A stretch of 37,413 nt of DNA from Mediterranea sp. (in: CFB group bacteria) (GTDB lineage Bacteria > Bacteroidota > Bacteroidia > Bacteroidales > Bacteroidaceae), in assembly GCA_031258135.1 (NCBI GenBank), contig JAIRNG010000009.1, positions 1-37,413 on the forward strand, written 5' to 3'. How positions within the stretch are numbered: position 1 is the first letter of the stretch; each line of letters starts with the position of its first letter. The notes beneath the pieces were generated by a model. The model was not told where the DNA came from. It worked only from the letters and a program-made list of their open reading frames with translations, and did no database searches. A program made the position numbers and the translations under genes. Below, in pieces: positions 19,483-27,243 of this stretch.

Positions 19483-20142
19483 TTAAGCCTTTCTGAATGC
19501 CCGATAGACTATAACTTTGTCTCTGACAAGTATGGTGAACGGATTCATGTGTACTTCGTTAAGCGTTCCCTGCCACCAGTTGGTCAGTGTGGATAGGGGA
19601 TACTTAAGCCCGCGGCCTCTGATCGGCGCGAGTTTGGGTGAGAAGACCGAAACCGGCAGTCCGACGTGAGAATCGAACGTCGAGTCTTCTTTGGTTGGGA
19701 CGAATACGCCATAATCCGTAATGATCATGACATCATCGAGTTTATCCATGTAATCGAGCAGCAGGCTGATATTTCCTATCGTATGGTCTTCCCGTTTTCC
19801 GGTTGCTCCAACGATAAAAATGGTTTTCATGCGTTGTGATATGCAATATTCTACGGCTTTGGTCAGATCGTTCGTCTGTTCGTTGGAAGAATAATAGATG
19901 ATATCGGCAAATCTGGCTTTGTTCTCAGGGCTTATAGAATCTCCGTCGCCGACAATGGCCTCCGGAACAAATCCTTGATTAAAGTACTCGTTTACCGCGC
20001 CGTCACAGCAAATGACATGTTTTGCCTTTTTGAGCAGGTTCAACGGCAAAGAATGTGTCGGAAAGTCTCCGTTAGCCAAAATAATTGCGTCGGGAACTGA
20101 ATTTTCCGTAGGCATGGGATAATGCTTTAAGTTCTTTTTCAT
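19483..20142 (-). CDS. tnpK: Thiamine pyrophosphokinase
   Basis: Cytoplasmic enzyme of 219 aa that transfers pyrophosphate from ATP to thiamine to give TPP. The family motifs are all visible: CCDGAVNEYF (45-54), the metal-binding GDGDS (65-69), EQTNDLTKAV (88-97) and GATGKREDHTIGN (112-124). Length is that of stand-alone bacterial enzymes. It is the last gene of the riboswitch-controlled operon, 12 nt after pnuT, and converts the thiamine brought in by PnuT into the cofactor, trapping it in the cell. Confidence 0.93.
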   Translation of the reverse strand: MKKNLKHYPMPTENSVPDAIILANGDFPTHSLPLNLLKKAKHVICCDGAVNEYFNQGFVPEAIVGDGDSISPENKARFADIIYYSSNEQTNDLTKAVEYCISQRMKTIFIVGATGKREDHTIGNISLLLDYMDKLDDVMIITDYGVFVPTKEDSTFDSHVGLPVSVFSPKLAPIRGRGLKYPLSTLTNWWQGTLNEVHMNPFTILVRDKVIVYRAFRKA

Positions 20143-20154
20143 ACTTTGTTTTTG

Positions 20155-20799
20155 TTATGCGGTTTGCAACCGCATGATACGTTTCCATTTTAAATAGCCA
20201 AAGATAGCGATTATTGTATAAAGCAAATACAAGGCAGAGGTAAGATTTAACTCTTTATAAGTATATAGCCCCGAACTTATGATATTTACACCAATCCAGA
20301 CAAGCCATTGTTCCACATATTTCCGGGCAAGCATCCACATTCCCGCAATGCTTAATGCAGTCGTAAAACTATCCAGAAAAGGAACGGTGCTATCAGTGAA
20401 AGCAATGAGTATCCAGGCGATAATTCCGAATGAGACGATGAATGTCAGCGTGAGAGGCAAAATGAATTTAACCGGGGTGTGCGTTATGGGCAACTCCCCT
20501 TTTCCATGCTTTCCGTTTCCGAAACTCCAATAGATCCACCCATATATCGCCGCAAACAGATAATATACGTTAATGCCGGTATCCGCATATAATCCGGCGT
20601 CGTAATAAACGAAGATGTAGATAGCCGGCATGATCATACCGGCTATCCACAGATAGATACTGGCCTTGTACTCCAACCAAAGGTATACCAGACCGACGAC
20701 TGTTCCGGATATTTCCAATACAGCCTCACCCCAGCCCTCTCCAAAGGAGAGGGGGAAGAGGGAGAAGAGAACGAAAAACGGATAAAATAACGTGATCAT
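20155..20799 (-). CDS. pnuT: PnuT-type thiamine transporter (PnuC family) with repeat-derived N-terminus
   Basis: Inner-membrane facilitator of 214 aa with about seven helices. PnuC-family features are the LEISGTVVGLVYLWLEYKAS start, AAIYGWIYW, and the terminal LYLLYTIIAIFGYLKWKR helix. Position between a riboswitch-controlled receptor and thiamine pyrophosphokinase assigns it to thiamine (PnuT) rather than nicotinamide riboside. Oddly, about 15 residues before the family core (FPLSFGEGWGEAV) are encoded by a palindromic repeat (20721-20753). A TTG at 20718 immediately before LEISGT, preceded by GGGGTGAGG, is an alternative start that would give a protein of normal family length. ATG 20799 is 12 nt after the receptor stop. 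Confidence 0.88.
   Translation of the reverse strand: MITLFYPFFVLFSLFPLSFGEGWGEAVLEISGTVVGLVYLWLEYKASIYLWIAGMIMPAIYIFVYYDAGLYADTGINVYYLFAAIYGWIYWSFGNGKHGKGELPITHTPVKFILPLTLTFIVSFGIIAWILIAFTDSTVPFLDSFTTALSIAGMWMLARKYVEQWLVWIGVNIISSGLYTYKELNLTSALYLLYTIIAIFGYLKWKRIMRLQTA
20721..20753. repeat. Palindromic repeat element, copy 1 (in the pnuT 5' end)
   Basis: CAGCCTCACCCCAGCCCTCT followed by CCAAAGGAGAGGG. The core is CCCTCTCC-AAA-GGAGAGGG, with 8-bp arms and a 3-nt loop. It differs by one base (A for G) over the shared 33 nt from the two copies at 36510 and 36573. It is translated within pnuT. Confidence 0.8.
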
Positions 20800-20811
20800 G
20801 ATTGATTTCCA

Positions 20812-23079
20812 TTAGAATTTCAGGGTGACATTAAACAGAACATTCGTTCCGGCCATCGGATAATACCGCGGGTCACTGTATATGGCGGCCTCTCCGACAG
20901 GCTTCCCATCTGCGTCGGTCTTATATACGGCCGCCGTTTGCGAATAACCGTTCGTTTCGTATTTCCTGTTAAAGACATTATACAGGGTAGCCCCTACGGT
21001 TACGCCTTTCGTATATGGAACATGAAACGTATAGCCGGCATGCAGATGGCTCACGAAATAAGCATCCACGGCGTTCTCTTTACTGCCGGAATTGTCGAGG
21101 TATTGCCGGCTGACATATTGCGACTGGAAGGATGCCTGCCATCCCTTATGGTCGAAGCCGATGAGGCTTCCCGCCATGAAAGAGGGAGAGAAAGCGATTG
21201 GAGTTGTACCCAACTCACGGGCGGTCTGCGTCCAAAGTTCTCCCCATGATTCATCGTAGTCGCTTACGTATTCCACGTAGTTCCTGATGCGGTTCTTGCT
21301 CCATGTCGCGTTTACATCCCAGCGCAGCCATGGGGTCAGCTTTGCGCCGGCAGTTAACTCGATACCCATGCGATAGCTGTCTCTCACGTTTTCCGCCATC
21401 GGTTCCCCGATCTCATTCAGTCTGCCGTTCAGTACAAGCTGGTTGGTATAGTCCATATAGTAAAGGTTGGCTCCCGTCGTGAAATGTTTGTTGCGGTATG
21501 TATACCCCAACTCATAGTCGAACAGTTTTTCCGGTTTGGGGAATTGTGTAAACAGGCCGTCGGTGTAGTTGTTGCGGCTGGGTTCTTTTTGCGCTGTGCT
21601 GAAAGAGGCGTATGCGCTGTGGTGCGGGTTTATTTGCCAGAACAGTCCGGCTTTAGGATTGAAAAAGCTGAAGTCTTCGTTAACGGCCAGTTTCTGCAGG
21701 CTTTCGGGAGTTGCCGTCCAATCCCATTTATCGTTATTGCCGTTGATCTTGTAGTTGATGTAACGGTACTGCATGTCTGCATATAAGTTAACTCCGCCGC
21801 CCAAGTCATAATTCGCTTTGGCGTAAATATTCCCGTCGGTCTTTCGTCCGCCGTTGCGGTAATACTCATGGCAGGGCTCCAGGTTACCGATATAATTCTT
21901 TATCCATATCACTTTTCCGTAGTGGTCGCTGGCGTAGTAGTTCAGCCCTCCTCCCAGGACGGCATCCAGCCGGTGGTCCTTGTAATTGAGCGAGAAGACC
22001 CCTCCGCCAAAATCACTGCCTACCAGCTTTTGGCGTACAAGGTTACTTTTCTTATAAGTACTGCCATCAATCGTGTAAGGCGTTAATCCATACTCAACCA
22101 GTGTCCGCCCGTTCTTATATTCCTGGTAGTAGCCGAAGCCGTTGGTGTAGTGCAAGGCTACATTCAGTCTCCATGCCGGTGAGAATGTATGGTTGGCCAG
22201 AAGCTGGTAGTGCGTCTGGCGGTAGTTGTCCGTCTGGTCGTCATAGAATCCGGTGACCGCTCCGTTGTCATCTTTGATCTCCCCGTTCGGATTGTACCGG
22301 CGGTTTGTTTTCAGCATTTCTTTGCTGATCCCGTCCCAGGCATGGTATGTTTCTTCTTTTCCACCGAAAGTGATTAGTTTGACGGAAGTCCTTTCGCCAT
22401 AGAATCCGCCCTGGAGGAAATAGGACTTCAGGTCCGAACCCGACCTGTCGCGGTAACCATCACTTCGGATATTGGAAATCCTTGCGTCGAAGGCCCAGTA
22501 GTTATCGATTAGTCCGGATCCGATCTTGACCGTTTCCTTATGCGTATGGAATGACCCGTAAGAACCGGCAACCTCAGCGTAAGCTTTCGACGGGATTCCC
22601 TGCATACGCATGTTGATGGATGCTCCGAACGCTCCGGCTCCATTGGTTGATGTTCCCGCGCCGCGTTGTATCTGCATGTCTTCCAGTGAAGAAGCGATAT
22701 CCGGAGTGTTCACCCAGTAAATGGAATGGCTCTCGGCATCGTTCATCGGTATGCCGTTTGCTGTGATATTGATACGGCTTGCGTCCGTTCCGCGAACGCG
22801 GATGCTTGTGTAACCGATTCCGCTCCCCGCATCCGATGTAGTGAGTACCGACGGAGTAGAGGTTAGCAGGAAAGGAATATCCAATCCGAAGTTTTGTTTG
22901 CTGATCTGTTCTTTGTTTACATCGGTAAAGGCAACCGGCGTTTTCGATGTGGCACGGGTGGATACGATTTGTACTTCTTCCAGTGCAACGTACTGTAGAC
23001 TGTCCTTAGGCGCGCTTTGCCCAAATACACTTGCTCCGGTACATAGCATACCGGTTAGCATCATAACTTTCATTTTCAT
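20812..23079 (-). CDS. TonB-dependent outer-membrane receptor for thiamine
   Basis: A 755-aa outer-membrane receptor with signal peptide MKMKVMMLTGMLCTGASVFG, a short N-terminal region without the SusC-type beta-sandwich, a plug (~35-150; TSIRVRGTDASRINITANGI, then DMQIQRGAGTSTNGAGAFGA) and a 22-strand-type barrel ending LFNVTLKF. It is the first gene behind a TPP riboswitch and is followed by pnuT and tnpK with 12-nt gaps, so its ligand is very likely thiamine or a phosphorylated form. This matches the OM thiamine receptor described in Bacteroides thetaiotaomicron; the assignment rests on riboswitch and operon context. Confidence 0.92.
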   Translation of the reverse strand: MKMKVMMLTGMLCTGASVFGQSAPKDSLQYVALEEVQIVSTRATSKTPVAFTDVNKEQISKQNFGLDIPFLLTSTPSVLTTSDAGSGIGYTSIRVRGTDASRINITANGIPMNDAESHSIYWVNTPDIASSLEDMQIQRGAGTSTNGAGAFGASINMRMQGIPSKAYAEVAGSYGSFHTHKETVKIGSGLIDNYWAFDARISNIRSDGYRDRSGSDLKSYFLQGGFYGERTSVKLITFGGKEETYHAWDGISKEMLKTNRRYNPNGEIKDDNGAVTGFYDDQTDNYRQTHYQLLANHTFSPAWRLNVALHYTNGFGYYQEYKNGRTLVEYGLTPYTIDGSTYKKSNLVRQKLVGSDFGGGVFSLNYKDHRLDAVLGGGLNYYASDHYGKVIWIKNYIGNLEPCHEYYRNGGRKTDGNIYAKANYDLGGGVNLYADMQYRYINYKINGNNDKWDWTATPESLQKLAVNEDFSFFNPKAGLFWQINPHHSAYASFSTAQKEPSRNNYTDGLFTQFPKPEKLFDYELGYTYRNKHFTTGANLYYMDYTNQLVLNGRLNEIGEPMAENVRDSYRMGIELTAGAKLTPWLRWDVNATWSKNRIRNYVEYVSDYDESWGELWTQTARELGTTPIAFSPSFMAGSLIGFDHKGWQASFQSQYVSRQYLDNSGSKENAVDAYFVSHLHAGYTFHVPYTKGVTVGATLYNVFNRKYETNGYSQTAAVYKTDADGKPVGEAAIYSDPRYYPMAGTNVLFNVTLKF

Positions 23080-23108
23080 TTTTTTTAAATACTTTTGGTT
23101 AAACAGAA

Positions 23109-23198
23109 AAGGGGTACTTTTCTATACTTCCCTCCGCCGGCATTATCCGGATCAGGTCAATGGGTATGTTCTCAGCCCGTGATATTAGGGCACCCCTT
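23109..23198 (-). promoter_or_regulatory. TPP (THI-box) riboswitch
   Basis: On the minus strand the conserved THI-box runs in order: GGGGTGCCC, GGGCTGAGA, ACCC, ACCTGATCC, GGATAATGCCGGCGGAGGGA. The ends AAGGGGT (23198-23192) and ACCCCTT (23115-23109) are perfectly complementary and can close the P1 helix. The element starts about 6 nt after the predicted transcription start and ends 29 nt before the receptor ATG. No terminator hairpin is evident between it and the gene, so control may be at translation. Confidence 0.96.
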
Positions 23199-23209
23199 AA
23201 AAGATTGCG

Positions 23210-23240
23210 CAAATGTAGTCAATCGAAACGATACGGCAAA
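23210..23240 (-). promoter_or_regulatory. Consensus promoter of the thiamine operon
   Basis: On the minus strand TTTG (23240-23237), a 19-nt spacer, then TACATTTG (23217-23210). This is an exact match to the Bacteroidetes primary-sigma consensus, placed so that transcription starts just before the riboswitch. Confidence 0.85.
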
Positions 23241-23323
23241 CCCATATCATAAAAAAAATGTTTCCGCCCGGTCAACAGGAAAATTCTTTTTTTGTGGCTT
23301 TTAGAATCTTTAACTTGCATTGT

Positions 23324-23354
23324 ATTGACAACTTACGAAAGTTTCGTAGATTTG
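23324..23354 (+). promoter_or_regulatory. Promoter of the blaI-blaR1-like operon
   Basis: ATTG (23324-23327; one mismatch to TTTG), a 19-nt spacer, then a perfect TAGATTTG at 23347-23354. The start codon is 25 nt after the box. Confidence 0.75.
23334..23348. promoter_or_regulatory. Palindromic operator overlapping the blaI promoter
   Basis: TACGAAA-G-TTTCGTA is a perfect 7-bp inverted repeat around a central G. It fills the promoter spacer and overlaps the first two bases of the -7 box. BlaI/MecI proteins bind dyads as dimers, so this is the likely autoregulatory site; binding itself is inferred. Confidence 0.65.
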
Positions 23355-23379
23355 CGATATAATCGTAGTTCAACTATAT

Positions 23380-23745
23380 ATGGAAAAGCTAACGGTACAA
23401 GAAGAAGAAGTGATGATCTACGTCTGGGAGTTGGATAACTGTTTCGTGAAGGATATTGTAGCCAAGTTCCCCAAACCGGCTCCGCCGTACACTACGGTAG
23501 CATCGATCATAAAGAACCTTGAGAGAAAAGGATATATCCGGGCGAACCGCATAGGCAACACATATCAGTATGCCCCCGCCATTAAGGAAAATGAATACAA
23601 ACGTACTTTCATTAGTGGCGTGGTACGGAATTACTTTGAGAATTCATATAAGGAAATGGTTTCTTTCTTTGCCAAAGACCGGAAAATATCTACGGACGAA
23701 TTAAAGGAAATCATCGATATGATCGAAGAAGGAAAAGAAGAATAA
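23380..23745 (+). CDS. BlaI/MecI-family winged-helix transcriptional repressor
   Basis: A 121-aa penicillinase-repressor-type regulator: LTVQEEEVMIYVWELDNCFV (first helix), IVAKFPKPAPPYTTVASIIK with the recognition helix, LERKGYIRANRIGNTYQYAP wing, and a C-terminal dimerisation helix (MVSFFAKDRKISTDELKEII) that carries the proteolysis site in characterised relatives. It is followed 21 nt later by an M56 protease, the usual partner that inactivates it. A palindrome overlaps its promoter. No beta-lactamase gene is nearby, so it probably governs this pair and unlinked targets. Confidence 0.93.
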   Translation: MEKLTVQEEEVMIYVWELDNCFVKDIVAKFPKPAPPYTTVASIIKNLERKGYIRANRIGNTYQYAPAIKENEYKRTFISGVVRNYFENSYKEMVSFFAKDRKISTDELKEIIDMIEEGKEE

Positions 23746-23766
23746 CCTGTAAAGACTACCTGCGCC

Positions 23767-25098
23767 ATGAGTCCCGAATTAGCCTATTTCCTGAAAGTAA
23801 ATATAGCCATTGCGCTCTTCTATGCGTTTTACAGGCTGTTTTTCTACGAAGACACGTTCTTTAAATGGAGACGCACGGCATTATTGTGTTTTTTGGCCAT
23901 ATCCATGCTTTATCCTCTCCTCAACATTCAGGAGTGGGTTAAAGAACTGAGACCCATGGCTGCAATGGCGGATATTTACTCAACAATAATATTGCCGGAA
24001 ATTACAATAGATGCATCACGCGATATAAACTGGAAACAACTTCTTGTATCCTCGTTCAACTGTCTGTATACCGGCATGTTGGGTTTCCTGTTTATCCGTT
24101 TCCTCGTTCAACTGTTTGGCATTATCAGGTTGGGAATACAAACTCCGGCAACGATACTGAAAGGTACGCGGTTTCACCTGTTAAATAAACCACAGGGTTC
24201 GTTTTCTTTCTTCAAGTGGATATTTATGTATCCTCAAATATATACTGAAGAAGAACTGGAAGAAATTCTCATCCACGAAAAGACCCATGCCTGTCAATGG
24301 CATTCGGTGGATGTAATCCTCAGTGAACTGATTTGTATCTTTTGCTGGTTCAACCCGTTTGTGTGGTTACTGAAACGGGAAATACGCCGTAATCTGGAGT
24401 TTATAGCGGATCATAAGGTGCTGGAAACAGGCCATGACTGCAAAACATACCAATATCATTTATTGGAACTGACTTATGAAAAAGAAGTAGCTACTCTTTA
24501 TAATAAATTTAATGTTTTACCACTCAAAATTCGAATTAGAATGATGAATAAAAAAAGAACCAAACGGATAGAAAGGACCAAATATCTGCTCCTTCTTCCA
24601 CTGACTGCTCTATTGCTCATAGTCAGCAATATTGAAACTATCGCGCGCAGCACGGAAAAAATAATCAATCCTGCTACAGAGACAGACCCGATAGTCATGA
24701 ACGACTTTCAACCGCAATCGCTTGAAACCCTGCTTCAGGAGAGAAGTTCTGATATGCCTGCCGATACTACGGTTTTCGAAGTTGTGGAACAAATGCCGCA
24801 ATACCCCGGAGGAACGAAAGCCTTAATGAACTTTCTGGCCTATAACATCAGGTATCCTAAAGATGCCGCAAAGAACAAAGTACAAGGACGTGTCGTTGTA
24901 CAATTTGTCGTAGACAAGGAAGGGAACGTTATAAATCCCAAGATTACCCGCAGCGTTAATCATGAATTGGATGGAGAAGCCCTACGTGTAGTAAGGGCAA
25001 TGCCAAAATGGACTCCGGGAGTTCAACGCGGCAAAAAGGTATCGGTAAGATACACTATACCGATCGCGTTCAGTATTCCGCCAGGGGATGCGAAGTAA
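23767..25098 (+). CDS. BlaR1-like M56 membrane metalloprotease fused to a TonB C-terminal domain
   Basis: A 443-aa inner-membrane sensor protease. The N-terminal half has four hydrophobic segments (about 8-24, 37-54, 96-120, 183-202) around the zinc site HEKTH (His170, Glu171, His174), with a probable third ligand in EFIADHKVLE (Glu211). A further helix (KYLLLLPLTALLLIV, ~275-292) leads to a periplasmic part ending in a TonB C-terminal domain (~345-440; MPQYPGGTKALMNFLAYNIR and VQGRVVVQFVVDKEGNV). Unlike true BlaR1 there is no penicillin-binding sensor domain. In the BlaR1 model the protease cuts the BlaI repressor when stimulated. The TonB-like domain may contact receptor or peptidoglycan, which is inference. 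Ends convergently towards the SusD gene. Confidence 0.9.
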   Translation: MSPELAYFLKVNIAIALFYAFYRLFFYEDTFFKWRRTALLCFLAISMLYPLLNIQEWVKELRPMAAMADIYSTIILPEITIDASRDINWKQLLVSSFNCLYTGMLGFLFIRFLVQLFGIIRLGIQTPATILKGTRFHLLNKPQGSFSFFKWIFMYPQIYTEEELEEILIHEKTHACQWHSVDVILSELICIFCWFNPFVWLLKREIRRNLEFIADHKVLETGHDCKTYQYHLLELTYEKEVATLYNKFNVLPLKIRIRMMNKKRTKRIERTKYLLLLPLTALLLIVSNIETIARSTEKIINPATETDPIVMNDFQPQSLETLLQERSSDMPADTTVFEVVEQMPQYPGGTKALMNFLAYNIRYPKDAAKNKVQGRVVVQFVVDKEGNVINPKITRSVNHELDGEALRVVRAMPKWTPGVQRGKKVSVRYTIPIAFSIPPGDAK

Positions 25099-25107
25099 GA
25101 GTAAGAA

Positions 25108-25170
25108 GCTCGCCGACGGCGTCGGGAAGAAAAAACATGTATGTGACGGCTCGCCGACGACGTCGGGAAG
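25108..25170. repeat. Direct repeat containing a CCGACGnCGTCGG palindrome
   Basis: GCTCGCCGACGGCGTCGGGA occurs at 25108 and again, with one base changed (A for G), at 25149, 41 bp apart. Each contains the palindrome CCGACG-N-CGTCGG and is followed by an A-rich stretch. It lies just after the BlaR1-like gene. Confidence 0.7.
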
Positions 25171-25177
25171 CAAAAAA

Positions 25178-25204
25178 ATCCGTGTCATCCGTGTCATCCG
25201 TGTC
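25178..25204. repeat. Three tandem ATCCGTGTC units (CACGGAT repeat family)
   Basis: ATCCGTGTC is repeated three times end to end with a 9-bp period. The same family appears at 34230-34290, 35184-35253 and 37229-37380. Confidence 0.85.
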
Positions 25205-25253
25205 CTTAGGATAGAAAACTTCCGTTAAAAGCTCCCGTAGAGAGCATACTCCA

Positions 25254-25282
25254 ACAGGCGGTACGCAGAGCGTACCGCCTGT
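25254..25282. terminator. Perfect hairpin between convergent blaR1-like and susD genes
   Basis: ACAGGCGGTACGC (25254-25266) and GCGTACCGCCTGT (25270-25282) are perfectly complementary over a 3-nt AGA loop. It sits 36 nt after the minus-strand SusD stop and can act on both strands, although no T-run follows on either. Confidence 0.65.
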
Positions 25283-25317
25283 ACTGAATTATTTCCCGAA
25301 CAGAGACAGGGAACGGA

Positions 25318-27231
25318 TTACCATCCGGGATTCTGTACGATCAGCCCTTTGCTCAGGTTGACAACATTCTGATGGATCGGATAGAGATACATCCGGTCGT
25401 TCCAGATTCTCCGTTCAATCGTTGTCCGGTAATAATAAGATTCCGGGGTTCCGATCGGTTTAGTCGGGTCGCCATATTCATTCATCCCTGTGAACTTTGT
25501 CTGGTCGGCTTCCTGGCCGGGGCCGCAAATCATCCAGCGGCGAATGTCGAAATAGCGCTGACCTTCACAGAATAATTCCACGAAACGTTCGTGACGAATG
25601 GCTTTGGCCTGCGCCTGATAATTGCCGATAATGTTCTTTTTACCCTCGTCGGCCAGTTTTTGATATCCGGAAATACCGGCGCGTTCGCGCACCAGGTCGA
25701 GGTATCTGATGATGTCCGGGTCGCCCGGATCGACTTCGTTGCAAGCCTCGGCATAATACAGATAGAACTCGGCCAACCGGTAGATGATAGAAACACGCCG
25801 CCAGATCTGCACGCCGCCACTGACATGATTCACCGTACGATTCTTGAACTTGCCGAGCAGGTAACCGTTCAGCGGCGTATCCGTCGAAGCCGGTCCGGCG
25901 CCTCCGTTGAGCGAGAAATCCACATAATAACCCGTTGAGGGCTGAATGTGCCAGCTTTTGCCCTGATAGATCACGTCGGCATAGAAGCGGGGCTCGCGTG
26001 CGGCATACATATTGAAAACATTTGCATCCGTGCGGATTGCCAGATTGTTGGTACAATAGTGAGACACCTGCACCAGTGCATCTTCGTTGTAGCCCGAAGC
26101 CGGATCGTCCTTCGCCAGCCCGTTGGCCATAAAAAACATGTCAACCGATTCCTGGCTTGGGCCGATCGTTCCGTAACACGCGTTTACGTCACGCGGATTC
26201 GTCCGTTTCTCCATCTTATACTGGTCACTGTAACTGTTGTAAGTAGCCGACCAGAGAATCTCCTGATTATATTCCTGAAACAGCGTATACACGGAGGCAT
26301 CGGGATTTATCGAGCCGTTGACCAGCGTCCTGTACAAGTCGTGCCCCTGCGCCTGGGCAAACGTGAGCAATTCTTCCAGACGCTGTTTGGCCGTCACCCA
26401 TTTATTGGGATCCCTTTCCGGAAAAATCTGCGTTCCGTCGGGGTTCCTGAGCTTCAAAGCCTCCGCCCATCCCCCGTTGTAGAGCGGAGATGCGGCATAG
26501 ACCCACAACTTGGCGCGCAACGCCATTGCCGTAACCTTCGTGGGACGGACAACCTCGTTGAAAGTGTAAGAGATGGCGGTTCCCGACCTGGAAACCACCG
26601 AATTGGGCAGGTGGCTTTCGCTGCCAATGACAATGTCCAGCAGGCTGTCGATGTAATGAACCATTTCATCAACCGTGGCGCGGGTATAGTCCTCCACCGC
26701 AGGATAAGCGGCATCGTCAATCACCGTCACAATCGGACACGGCCCGTAAAGTTCAAAGATCGAGAAATAACAGTAGGCCAGGAAGTAACGCGCCTCGTCT
26801 TTCATTCGCGCCATTTCGGCCTCCGTAATGATGTTGGAATCGGAACCCACCGGTTTCCCTCTTTCGATAAAGATCATCGCCTGGCGGATGTACTGATACA
26901 ACGTCGCCCACCGGTGGAACGCAGCAGTACCGGCCGTATAACCCGCCGTCATTGCATCCAGGGAGGGCATTTTCTGGGAAGTTATCTCCCCGGCCATGTT
27001 TGACCACGGATTCCTGAAAGCATTCGCCTCCGAACCGGTCTCGGAAAACTCGGAAATACTTTGATACATGTTCACATACCAACTCCGGGTATAAGTAGGA
27101 TTCTCAAAAACCTCGTCAATAGACAGGTTCCGGGTCAACTCGCTGGATATATCCAGATAATCCGAACAGGCTGTATGGGTTAATGCCAGGCCGGCCATCA
27201 CAATTCCATAGAATATGTTACTTGATTTCAT
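25318..27231 (-). CDS. RagB/SusD-family nutrient-binding surface lipoprotein
   Basis: A 637-aa SusD-type lipoprotein, on the long side for the family. Signal peptide MKSSNIFYGIVMAGLALTHTAC gives lipid Cys22, followed by SDYLDISSEL, the typical SusD start. Inner signatures are RYFLAYCYFSIFELYGPCPI (helix/TPR region), a long carbohydrate-type insertion in the middle, and the C-terminal YRLAEFYLYYAEACNEVDPG and RHERFVELFCEGQRYFDIRR-W segments. It starts 12 nt after the SusC stop and is the last gene of the three-gene operon. It would close the SusC lid and bind substrate at the surface; ligand unknown. Confidence 0.95.
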   Translation of the reverse strand: MKSSNIFYGIVMAGLALTHTACSDYLDISSELTRNLSIDEVFENPTYTRSWYVNMYQSISEFSETGSEANAFRNPWSNMAGEITSQKMPSLDAMTAGYTAGTAAFHRWATLYQYIRQAMIFIERGKPVGSDSNIITEAEMARMKDEARYFLAYCYFSIFELYGPCPIVTVIDDAAYPAVEDYTRATVDEMVHYIDSLLDIVIGSESHLPNSVVSRSGTAISYTFNEVVRPTKVTAMALRAKLWVYAASPLYNGGWAEALKLRNPDGTQIFPERDPNKWVTAKQRLEELLTFAQAQGHDLYRTLVNGSINPDASVYTLFQEYNQEILWSATYNSYSDQYKMEKRTNPRDVNACYGTIGPSQESVDMFFMANGLAKDDPASGYNEDALVQVSHYCTNNLAIRTDANVFNMYAAREPRFYADVIYQGKSWHIQPSTGYYVDFSLNGGAGPASTDTPLNGYLLGKFKNRTVNHVSGGVQIWRRVSIIYRLAEFYLYYAEACNEVDPGDPDIIRYLDLVRERAGISGYQKLADEGKKNIIGNYQAQAKAIRHERFVELFCEGQRYFDIRRWMICGPGQEADQTKFTGMNEYGDPTKPIGTPESYYYRTTIERRIWNDRMYLYPIHQNVVNLSKGLIVQNPGW

Positions 27232-27243
27232 AGCTTCTAAAAA

